Shown: positions 1-5,790 of the stretch, piece after piece | Layout: the number at the start of each line of letters is the position of its first letter | Numbering within the stretch: the stretch's first letter is position 1 | Source: JBOGED01 sp050743625 | Lineage (GTDB): Bacteria > Actinomycetota > Nitriliruptoria > Euzebyales > Egibacteraceae | Length of the DNA stretch: 8,415 nucleotides | Assembly (NCBI GenBank): GCA_050743625.1 | Contig: JBOGED010000539.1 | Location: 1 to 8,415 of the forward strand | Reading direction: 5' to 3' | Program-made: the position numbers and the translations under genes | Notes under the pieces: generated by a model | What the model was told of the DNA's origin: nothing | The model's database searches: none | What the model saw: only the letters and a program-made list of their open reading frames with translations

Positions 1-12
1 GCGGTATACCGC
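1..12. repeat. 12-bp perfect palindrome at window edge
   Basis: The first 12 bases, GCGGTATACCGC, read the same on both strands. They lie 18 bases past the stop codon of the leftward ccr gene. As RNA they could form only a 4-bp stem with a TATA loop. This may be part of a 3' hairpin or terminator cut off by the window edge. No T-tract is visible, so no terminator is claimed. Confidence 0.3.
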
Positions 13-29
13 CGGGATCCAGCACGCAA

Positions 30-1379
30 CTAGCTCAGACTCTTCCAGCGGGTGAGGTGGGGCTCTAGGCTGGCGCGTTTCCCGGGGTCGAGGACGCCTT
101 GGCCCTCTTCTCCCGCGTTGACCAGGACACCGAGCTTGCCCGTATGGAGGTTCGCGTGGATCGCGTAGGCGGCCTCGGCGACATCGCTCAGCGCGTAGGT
201 CTTCGTGAGGATCGGGTGGATCATCCCCAGGTCGACGAGGCGGTTCGCCTCCCACGCCTCCTTGTAGTTCGCGAAGTGCGAGCCGATGATCCGCTTCAGG
301 TTCATCCACAGGTAGCGGTTGTCGAACTCGTGATGGAACCCCGAGGTGGAGGCGCACGTGACCACCACGCCGCCGCGCTTTGCCACGAACACGCTCGCCC
401 CGAACGTCTGCCTGCCCGGATGCTCGAAGACGATGTCGGGGTCCTCGCCGCCGGTCATCGATCGGATCTTCTTACCGAACCGGCGCCACTCGGCGGGCTG
501 CTGCAGCTCGTCTCGCCAAAACTCGTAGCCCTCCGCCTTCCGGTCGATCACGCGCTCGACGCCGAGCGCCCGCAAGAGCTCGGCCTTGTCCTGGCTGCCC
601 ACGACGCAGATGGGGATGCCACCGCCGTTCAGGGTCAGCTGCGTCGCGAACCCTCCGAGGCCGCCCGTGGCACCCCAGATCAGCACGATGTCGCCCTGCT
701 TCATCCCCGCGGAGTTGCGGCCGACGAGCATACGGTATGACGTGGCCAGGGTGAGGCTGAGGCAGGCCGCCTCCTCCCACGTGAGATGGGTCGGCATCGG
801 CATGAGCTGATTGACCTTCACGAGCGCAAGCTCGGCCATGCCGCCAAAGTTCGACTCGAAGCCCCAGATCCGCTGCCGGGGGTCGATCATCGAGTCGTCA
901 TGGCCTTCGTGGCCCTCCATGTCCACGTAGTTGCAGTGGACGGTGACACGGTCACCCGGTTTCCACCGCGTGACACCGGGACCAGTGCGGACGACGACGC
1001 CAGCGGCGTCGCTCCCGACGATGTGGTAGGCGAGATTGTGGCGTGCGCCAAGCTCTGACTCGCGGGCGAATCGCTCCAGGAACACGAACGTCGGGAGCGG
1101 CTCGAAGATCGACGTCCACACGGTGTTGAAGTTCAGCGCGGACGCCATCGGCGCGATCAGCGCCTCGTTGGGCCCCAACGGTGGGATGGGCACCTCTGCC
1201 ACGCGCAAGGACTTCCTGGGGTCCTTCTCTTGAGAGGGCAGTCCCTCGAACATGCCGACCTCGTCCTTGCGGACGAGCGCCGCTCTCATCGACTCCGGCA
1301 GTGGGGTTGCGGCGATGCTGGATGGCGTGGCGTCCGGCGCGAGCGCGATGTCGAGAAGGGCTCGTAGCGCATCAGGCAT
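30..1379 (-). CDS. ccr: Crotonyl-CoA carboxylase/reductase
   Basis: A 449-residue medium-chain dehydrogenase/reductase protein of full family length. The family catalyses NADPH-dependent reductive carboxylation of crotonyl-CoA with CO2 to (2S)-ethylmalonyl-CoA, in the cytoplasm. It serves acetyl-CoA assimilation by the ethylmalonyl-CoA pathway or supplies polyketide extender units. The four residues known to bind CO2 in characterised Ccr enzymes can be placed by motif: Asn85 in NFNTVW, Phe174-Glu175 in WGFESNFGG, and His368 in GSHFANY. This favours a true carboxylase over a plain crotonyl-CoA reductase. The NADPH-binding glycine loop GATGGLGG is at 236-243. The ATG at 1379 is preceded by a strong ribosome site, AAGGAG (1385-1390), five bases away. 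No other pathway gene (ethylmalonyl-CoA mutase, epimerase, mesaconyl-CoA genes) is in the window, so the physiological role is inferred. An 18-bp palindrome lies 40 bases upstream. Confidence 0.95.
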   Translation of the reverse strand: MPDALRALLDIALAPDATPSSIAATPLPESMRAALVRKDEVGMFEGLPSQEKDPRKSLRVAEVPIPPLGPNEALIAPMASALNFNTVWTSIFEPLPTFVFLERFARESELGARHNLAYHIVGSDAAGVVVRTGPGVTRWKPGDRVTVHCNYVDMEGHEGHDDSMIDPRQRIWGFESNFGGMAELALVKVNQLMPMPTHLTWEEAACLSLTLATSYRMLVGRNSAGMKQGDIVLIWGATGGLGGFATQLTLNGGGIPICVVGSQDKAELLRALGVERVIDRKAEGYEFWRDELQQPAEWRRFGKKIRSMTGGEDPDIVFEHPGRQTFGASVFVAKRGGVVVTCASTSGFHHEFDNRYLWMNLKRIIGSHFANYKEAWEANRLVDLGMIHPILTKTYALSDVAEAAYAIHANLHTGKLGVLVNAGEEGQGVLDPGKRASLEPHLTRWKSLS

Positions 1380-1419
1380 CTATGCTCCTTGTCTCGAGTC
1401 GCCAAGCCGAACGTCAGGT

Positions 1420-1437
1420 CAAGACAGGGTTGTCTTG
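1420..1437. promoter_or_regulatory. Operator-like palindrome upstream of ccr
   Basis: CAAGACA-GGGT-TGTCTTG is a perfect 7-bp inverted repeat with a 4-base spacer, 40 bases upstream of the ccr start. Read toward ccr, its end overlaps TTGACC (1416-1421), a plausible -35 hexamer, but no good -10 follows at 16-18 bases. Size and position suit a dimeric repressor such as a TetR- or GntR-type regulator, but no regulator gene is adjacent. The operator role is inferred. Confidence 0.45.
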
Positions 1438-1562
1438 CTTCTCGAGGTTACCGGGAAGTATCGGCTGCGCGATATAGGCAGCACGGCAAAGGAACGGATA
1501 TCCGCCGACCTTCCCGCCGATTCGCCGCCGGGAGCCGTCGTTCCTGGCTCAATCGACACAAA

Positions 1563-1633
1563 CGGCCCCCGGTGAAGGTCCGGTCCCGCGCTCCCTTCCC
1601 CTTGGAGTGCGGTGCCGGCTCCGTCGGGGGCCG
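1563..1633. repeat. 9-bp inverted repeat enclosing smaller stems
   Basis: CGGCCCCCG (1563-1571) and CGGGGGCCG (1625-1633) are perfect reverse complements 53 bases apart. Between them, GAAGG (1574-1578) can pair with CCTTC (1594-1598) and GGAG (1604-1607) with CTCC (1619-1622). This gives a possible three-way junction on either strand. It does not match a tRNA (no TTCGA loop, wrong spacing), and I saw no recognised riboswitch or SRP RNA motif. High GC makes short stems common by chance, so this is only a structured-RNA candidate in the ccr upstream region. Confidence 0.3.
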
Positions 1634-1680
1634 CTTGTGGGAGGGATGATGGCCTGGTTCGCGTCGACGGGTCAATCGCG

Positions 1681-1796
1681 TTATCCACAGCCCTGTCCAC
1701 ACTCTGTGGAAATCATCGAGCGTCAACTGGGTAAACGATCCAGGGGCTGTGCACAGACGCTGTGGAGAACTAGTTAATCTAGGTCACTGTGGGCGA
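1681..1796. other. DnaA-box-like cluster, possible origin-like or DnaA-binding region
   Basis: The region contains an exact DnaA box, TTATCCACA (1681-1689), and two one-mismatch boxes: CTGTCCACA (1693-1701) and TTCTCCACA on the minus strand (1761-1769). Weaker matches are at 1705-1713 (minus strand), 1747-1755 and 1788-1796 (minus strand). An AT-rich patch, 11 of 14 bases A or T (1768-1781), follows the 1761 box in otherwise GC-rich DNA. Clustered boxes in both orientations beside an AT-rich patch resemble an oriC, or a DnaA titration or reactivation site. Neither dnaA, dnaN nor rpmH is in the window, although actinobacterial oriC normally sits by dnaA. The boxes are seen; the function is inferred. 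Confidence 0.45.
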
Positions 1797-1921
1797 TTGA
1801 CCTGCGACGATGGCCGTGTTTCACCCTCTCGCCGGAATTTCTTCCCCGGGGGTCCCGAACCGTGCGGCCTCCGGACGACATCGCGCGCCCGAATGACCGG
1901 CGGCTTTCCTGCAACTGCAGC

Positions 1922-1943
1922 TTTCCTCCGCATACGAAGGAAA
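1922..1943. repeat. 22-bp dyad element, copy A
   Basis: The outer arms are TTTCCT and AGGAAA, with a core of form NCGNATNCGN. Eighteen of the 22 positions are perfectly symmetric; the four N positions (7, 10, 13, 16) are not. In this copy the N bases are C, C, A, A. The symmetry extends outward: CTGCAG lies on both sides (1915-1920 and 1945-1950), making arms of 13 with one mismatch. A second copy lies 62 bases on. It could bind a dimeric protein or form a hairpin. I do not recognise the family. Confidence 0.6.
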
Positions 1944-1983
1944 ACTGCAGGCCAAACGCGGGCTGGCGAGCTTGGGGCGCCAT

Positions 1984-2005
1984 TTTCCTGCGCATCCGAA
2001 GGAAA
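1984..2005. repeat. 22-bp dyad element, copy B
   Basis: This copy has the same arms and core pattern as copy A, with N bases G, C, C, A. It differs from copy A only at positions 7 and 13, both non-symmetric. The 62-base offset puts the copies in different reading frames, so shared coding cannot explain the conservation. It lies about 95 bases downstream of the stop of the leftward PF10103 gene. A 3'-end hairpin role is possible, but no T-tract follows. Confidence 0.6.
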
Positions 2006-2099
2006 GTTGTCGTTGAGGCGTCGCACTCCGACCGGTGACCCGCACGGATTTCGCAACAGCCTTCGCACCGGCATAACTGGCGCACAATGACGGGTGCCG

Positions 2100-3353
2100 C
2101 TAGGTCTCGTCGAGGTCCCCCAGGTCAGCCTCGATCTGCTGCTCGATTTCTCGTGCGGCGAGGCGGACCAACCAAGCGCTCGGATCGGCGAGCTCTTGCT
2201 CTGTGGGGAGGGAGTCGGGTCGCTCCCAGACTCGGTCGAGTCCCGCTTGGCCGCGCGCGGCGATGACCACCTCGCAGAATGTCTGGCCTTGGCGGAAATC
2301 GGCGGGTTTCAGGTCGAGGCCGATCAGCTGAGCGAGAAACCGTTCGCCTGGGCCGCTCGACGCCCGCCGCCGCCGGGTCGCCTCTTCGATGCGCGGCAGA
2401 GCGGTAAGGCGGTCGGCGGCGGCGGTGCGGACCACGACGTCGCTGTAAGACTCGATGAAGGCGACCAACGCCTGCAGCCGGGATAGCGTGGCCTTCTGCC
2501 CAGCCGTTGGCTCGATGGCGAACGCCTCGGGCCGCGATAAGGCCTCCTGCAGGGACGAGGGATCCGACAGCGCCGTCGGGTCGAGTCCCATCCCGCCCAA
2601 TTGGTCGAGCAGCGTGCTGGGGTCGAACTCGGCCTCGGACGCGAAGCTGCCGATCGCTTCCGCGACATGGCCCCGCAGCCAAGGGACTCCCGCGAACATC
2701 CGGCGGTGCACCGCCTCGCGCAGCGCCACCCAGAAGCGAAACTCCATCTGGTCGAACCCGTAATCCTCGGCGAAGCGCCTCGCCGCGTCACCGACCGTCC
2801 CGATCGCCCGCGGCTCGATCGTGGGAAGGCCAAGATCGTAGGTTCCGAGCAGCTGACCAGCGAGATGACCCGCCACCGTGCCGATCTGGATGCCGTACAT
2901 CATCGCGCCCATGGATCGCATCGCGTCCCCGAGCGGGCCCGCCATCGGCCCCTGCATCCCCCCCAGCTCCGCGGGAAGACCTTTGGCCAACGCGGTGTGC
3001 ATCCCGTTGGCGACCGGCTCGACATAGACCCCGAGCCCGGACGACGACGCGGCGAGCCGCACCCATTCGGCTCGTGTATAGGCCCGCACGCTCCCCTCGA
3101 CGGCGGGCAGCGCGGTCACGGGGTCCAGCCACAGCTCCGCGACGTGAACGGCTTGTTGGAGCTCAGCGGTGGCGCGATCGCCCTCCGGGCTGTCTGCCGT
3201 TCCCGAGCTGAGTGCCGCCGCGGTCTGTGACGCGAGATCCCAGTTCACGGGTCCCCCACGCCAGGACATCAGTTTCGCAAGCTCCCGGAACAGGGGGACG
3301 TTCTCGAAGAGCCTCGGGTCGAAACCACCGAAGGGAGATCCGGAGTCGGACAT
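2100..3353 (-). CDS. Zincin_2 (PF10103/DUF2342) metalloprotease-like protein
   Basis: A 417-residue protein of the family annotated as zinc-dependent metalloprotease or putative hydrolase, known mainly from Actinobacteria and of unknown substrate. Family hallmarks are the N-terminal GPVNWDLA (34-41), the central FWVALREAVHRRMF (207-220), an acidic FIESYSDVVV segment (299-308) where the family carries a further putative metal ligand, and a C-terminal ERFLAQLIGLDLKP block (337-350) followed by LDRVWERPDSLPT (372-384). The metal motif reads R-E-A-V-H (212-216), so the first histidine of HExxH is arginine. It may be a pseudo-protease, or this may be normal for its subfamily. There is no signal peptide. 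The ATG at 3353 was chosen because family similarity begins there; no clear ribosome site precedes it. It is divergent from the SDR gene across 90 bases. Confidence 0.88.
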   Translation of the reverse strand: MSDSGSPFGGFDPRLFENVPLFRELAKLMSWRGGPVNWDLASQTAAALSSGTADSPEGDRATAELQQAVHVAELWLDPVTALPAVEGSVRAYTRAEWVRLAASSSGLGVYVEPVANGMHTALAKGLPAELGGMQGPMAGPLGDAMRSMGAMMYGIQIGTVAGHLAGQLLGTYDLGLPTIEPRAIGTVGDAARRFAEDYGFDQMEFRFWVALREAVHRRMFAGVPWLRGHVAEAIGSFASEAEFDPSTLLDQLGGMGLDPTALSDPSSLQEALSRPEAFAIEPTAGQKATLSRLQALVAFIESYSDVVVRTAAADRLTALPRIEEATRRRRASSGPGERFLAQLIGLDLKPADFRQGQTFCEVVIAARGQAGLDRVWERPDSLPTEQELADPSAWLVRLAAREIEQQIEADLGDLDET

Positions 3354-3443
3354 GGAGCCATGGTAGTGGTCCGACCCGTCGTCGGAGGCGCTAGCCCTGG
3401 CCGGGCAAGGCTCGATACAGTTCCCCCGAATCGAAAGGCTGGG

Positions 3444-4523
3444 ATGACGACCATCGCGGTGGTTGGGGCTGGCACCCTCGTCGGCAGGGCGGTGCTCTCG
3501 CGTCTCCAGAGAGAGCCATCTGTCCAGGAGATCGTCGCAGTCGATCTTGGCGAGATTGACATGCCGGTCGGCACGCTGCGCTTGGGGAGCCATGAGCGGC
3601 TCCTTCCCCAAGCGATCGAGGATGCGGAGGTCGTGGTTCACTGCGGGCTGGAGGCGACTGAGCCCGAATGGGAGGGCGGCGGCACCACCCTCGCTCGAAC
3701 CGTCGAGGGGACGCGGACCGTTCTCGAGGCTGCCGCGAAGATCGGGGTACGCAAGCTCGCGGTCGTTTCCAGCGCCATGGTGTACGGGGCACATCCGGAC
3801 AACCCTCTCCCGCTCGACGAACAAGCGGCGCTCCGTGCCGACCCCGACCTTCCCTACGCCTATCGGTTCATGTTGGCTGAACGGCTCGTCGAGGAGTGGG
3901 CAGGCGAAAACCCCGGGGTTACGGTCACCGTGCTACGCCCCGCCCTGACTTGGGCCGCGGGAGCGGACATCGGGATGTCACGGCACCTCGCGTCACCGCG
4001 CGTGCCGCTGGTGGGTGACCAGTCCGCCCCACTCCAGCTCGTCCATGCGGACGACGTGGCAGAGGCCGTACGTCTCGCTGTGACCCGCGACCTTCCCGGG
4101 TACTACAACGTGGCCGCGGGCGGATGGCTCCCCGTCTCGGAGATGTTGGCGCTGCTTGGCCGGCGATCCGTGACGGTACCCGAAGCCACCGCCTACGGCG
4201 CGGTTCGATGGCTGTGGAAGCATCGCTTGTGGCACCTGCCGCCGACGGCACTGCCCTATCTGATGTATCCATGGGTGGTGACGTCCGAGCGACTCGCGGA
4301 TCTGGGATGGTCCCCGGAATGGTCGAACCGGGAGCTTTTGCGCATGTTTGCTCGGGAGCATCGTGATCATCTCCATTTCGGCCGCTTTCGCCTACGCCGT
4401 CGGAACCTCTATGCTCCCGCAGTGGCCTTCGGTGCCCTGTTACTCGGGCTGCTGGCAAGCCAGCTCACGGCCCGCGTCAGGTACCGCGCCGCATCGAGAG
4501 CGGGGGAGGGAGCACGGCGATGA
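3444..4523 (+). CDS. Atypical extended-SDR / NAD-dependent epimerase-like membrane protein
   Basis: A 359-residue Rossmann-fold protein of the NAD-dependent epimerase/dehydratase superfamily. It has the N-terminal dinucleotide loop GAGTLVG (8-14), the acidic end of strand 2 (VAVD, 31-34), VVSSAMVYG (107-115) in the catalytic Ser region, and the VHADDVAEAV segment (200-209) typical of extended SDRs. The usual YxxxK dyad is not intact. By alignment on the following AERL, Tyr138 is present but the lysine position is Phe142. Reaction and substrate are therefore unknown, and it may act as a binding or regulatory protein. A hydrophobic stretch (about 322-341) after a basic RFRLRRR segment predicts one C-terminal membrane anchor with the enzyme domain in the cytoplasm. 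The ATG at 3444 has AAAGG five bases upstream. Its last codons overlap the next gene by ATGA. Confidence 0.87.
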   Translation: MTTIAVVGAGTLVGRAVLSRLQREPSVQEIVAVDLGEIDMPVGTLRLGSHERLLPQAIEDAEVVVHCGLEATEPEWEGGGTTLARTVEGTRTVLEAAAKIGVRKLAVVSSAMVYGAHPDNPLPLDEQAALRADPDLPYAYRFMLAERLVEEWAGENPGVTVTVLRPALTWAAGADIGMSRHLASPRVPLVGDQSAPLQLVHADDVAEAVRLAVTRDLPGYYNVAAGGWLPVSEMLALLGRRSVTVPEATAYGAVRWLWKHRLWHLPPTALPYLMYPWVVTSERLADLGWSPEWSNRELLRMFAREHRDHLHFGRFRLRRRNLYAPAVAFGALLLGLLASQLTARVRYRAASRAGEGARR

Positions 4524-4861
4524 GCAGAGACGCGGTCCGCCCGACCAACACCTCGGCGATCGCCGTGATGTCGCTGACCCTCGGCCTGCTCGCCCTGCTC
4601 CTCTGTTGGGTCCCCGTCGTGGGCATGGGCGCCTTCCCCCTCGGGTGCTTCGCGGTCATCCTCGCGCTCGCGGGACTACGGAACATCAGGCGCGCGAATC
4701 TCGCGGGGCGCGGCCTCGCGTTGGCCGGGCTTACCACCGGCGGTATCGGGCTTCTCATCGCCACTGTCCTGCTCATCACTTTTGTTCAGGGTTTCCGTGG
4801 GCCGGCATGGGACGGCGACTGGCGAGAGCTACGGTCGTTCTTCGAGGCCGGCACGCCCTAG
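4520..4861 (+). CDS. Small DUF4190-type membrane protein
   Basis: A 113-residue integral membrane protein. A short polar N-terminus (1-10) is followed by a long hydrophobic region (about 14-51), probably two closely spaced membrane segments with a VPVVGMGAFPLG turn. Then come a basic loop LRNIRRANLAGRG (53-65), a further segment (about 66-90) and a polar tail. The pattern TSAIAVMSLTLGLLALL, then GLRNIRRANLAGRGLALAGLTTG, is characteristic of DUF4190, common in Actinobacteria and of unknown function. The start codon overlaps the stop of the SDR gene (ATGA) and a purine-rich GGGGGAGGGAG lies upstream, so the two are translationally coupled and probably work at the same membrane. It ends 24 bases from the oppositely oriented phosphoesterase gene, with no clear terminator between them. 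Confidence 0.8.
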   Translation: MSRDAVRPTNTSAIAVMSLTLGLLALLLCWVPVVGMGAFPLGCFAVILALAGLRNIRRANLAGRGLALAGLTTGGIGLLIATVLLITFVQGFRGPAWDGDWRELRSFFEAGTP

Positions 4862-4885
4862 CGACCCAGCGCCCCCGTTCGGGCT

Positions 4886-5701
4886 TCAGGCCAGACGGTC
4901 GGTGGGCGGTGCACCAACTCGGAAGGCGCCGCCGTCGATGCTGAGGACGCCGTCGAGCACGATGTTCGCCAGGTGTGGACCGCGGGCGGTCATGGTGATC
5001 CAGGCGACGTGGTCGAAGTTGCCGTCCTCGCCGTCGAGCACCCAACACCCTCCGGTCGGCCCGAGGCGGACGTGGTCCCGGCCGCTCAGGACGGTGCGCT
5101 GGTAGTTGTGCACATGGCCGGCGAACGCGGTGTACGGCCGGTCGCCGAGCGCGCGGCGGATACGGTCGAGGCCTGGGTGGCCCTTGCCTTGCCAGGCGGG
5201 CATGTGCATGCACAACACCGTCCAGCGGACGTCGGCGTGCTCCGCGATCACTCCCTCGGCCCACGCGACCTGCTCGTCGCTGATACGGGCGGGCATCGTG
5301 CCGTTCCAGTCGAAGTCTGGGTCTTCGTTGGCTGGTTCGGGGGGCGGATCCTGCGTGTCGAGCATGCAAAACAGCACGTCGTGGAAGCGGAACGCGTAAT
5401 GCAGCGCCCCGTGGCGGCGTAGCCACTCGGCACGCATGACCTCGTTGCTGACGTCATGGTTGCCGGGCAGGCGGAAGAGGGGCACCTCCAACCGGCCGAC
5501 GATCGCGTCCACCTCGGCCCACTGCGTGGCGAGGTCGGCGGGGTCGCTCGTGTAGCCCTGAATCTGGTCGCCGATCTGGATGACAAAGTCCGGGCGGAGC
5601 AGGTTGATCACGTCGATTCCCCGCTCGAATACCCCCGGTCTTGCGGTGCCGGTGCGGTCCGACAGCAGCACGAAACTGAACTCGTCCGGCCGGCGCGGCA
5701 T
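4886..5701 (-). CDS. Calcineurin-like metallophosphoesterase
   Basis: A 271-residue protein of the calcineurin-like phosphoesterase superfamily (PF00149). The dinuclear-metal motifs appear in order: Asp15 (SDRTG), Gly44-Asp45 (IGDQI), Gly80-Asn81-His82-Asp83 (GNHD), His166 (CMHMP) and Gly195-His196-Val197-His198 (GHVH). The first motif is D-R-T where the common form is D-x-H, so one metal-ligand histidine is absent. I recall an SDRTGG-type first motif in some bacterial subfamilies, so this may be subfamily-typical. Metal-dependent hydrolysis of a phosphoester is likely, but the substrate cannot be told. No signal peptide or membrane segment is seen. The ATG at 5701 lies just before the first beta strand; no convincing ribosome site precedes it. 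It follows the siroheme decarboxylase gene on the same strand after 89 bases, with a strong hairpin between, so separate transcription is likely. Confidence 0.87.
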   Translation of the reverse strand: MPRRPDEFSFVLLSDRTGTARPGVFERGIDVINLLRPDFVIQIGDQIQGYTSDPADLATQWAEVDAIVGRLEVPLFRLPGNHDVSNEVMRAEWLRRHGALHYAFRFHDVLFCMLDTQDPPPEPANEDPDFDWNGTMPARISDEQVAWAEGVIAEHADVRWTVLCMHMPAWQGKGHPGLDRIRRALGDRPYTAFAGHVHNYQRTVLSGRDHVRLGPTGGCWVLDGEDGNFDHVAWITMTARGPHLANIVLDGVLSIDGGAFRVGAPPTDRLA

Positions 5702-5747
5702 CCGGTCGAGCCCGCACCAAGGCGTCCCGCCGCTACCCAAACCCTGC

Positions 5748-5788
5748 TGTGTCGACTCAAGTCCGGAATCCGGACCCCAGCCGACACA
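5748..5788 (-). terminator. Nested hairpin after the siroheme decarboxylase gene
   Basis: The outer arms TGTGTCG (5748-5754) and CGACACA (5782-5788) are perfect reverse complements. Inside them GTCCGGA (5761-5767) and TCCGGAC (5769-5775) form a second perfect 7-bp pair about one central base. The two stems are separated by unpaired 6-base segments. On the minus strand the structure starts two bases past the TAA of the decarboxylase gene. No uninterrupted T-tract follows (GCAGGGTTTGGG), so it may be a non-canonical terminator or a 3'-end stabilising hairpin. Confidence 0.5.
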
Positions 5789-5790
5789 CC

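Noticed and set aside
1817..1824. TGTTTCAC, a parS half-site
   Set aside because: Only one half of the 16-bp parS palindrome is present; the other half does not match.
2032..2071. CCGGTG...CACCGG inverted repeat downstream of the PF10103 gene
   Set aside because: The arms are only 6 bp with a 28-base loop and no T-tract, too weak for a terminator call in GC-rich sequence.
1749..2090. Open frames on both strands across the 1749-2090 intergenic region
   Set aside because: Several overlapping frames are open at once, which is usual in GC-rich non-coding DNA. The peptides are low-complexity and Arg-rich, start without good ribosome sites, and the repeated FLRMRRK-like peptide simply reflects the DNA palindromes read in different frames.
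3354..3443. Promoter elements in the divergent PF10103/SDR gap
   Set aside because: TACAGT (3416-3421) could be a -10 for the SDR gene, but nothing like a -35 lies 16-18 bases upstream, and no element is convincing for the opposite strand.
4862..4885. Possible shared terminator between the convergent DUF4190 and phosphoesterase genes
   Set aside because: Only a 4-bp GCCC/GGGC pair is visible, with no T-rich run on either strand.
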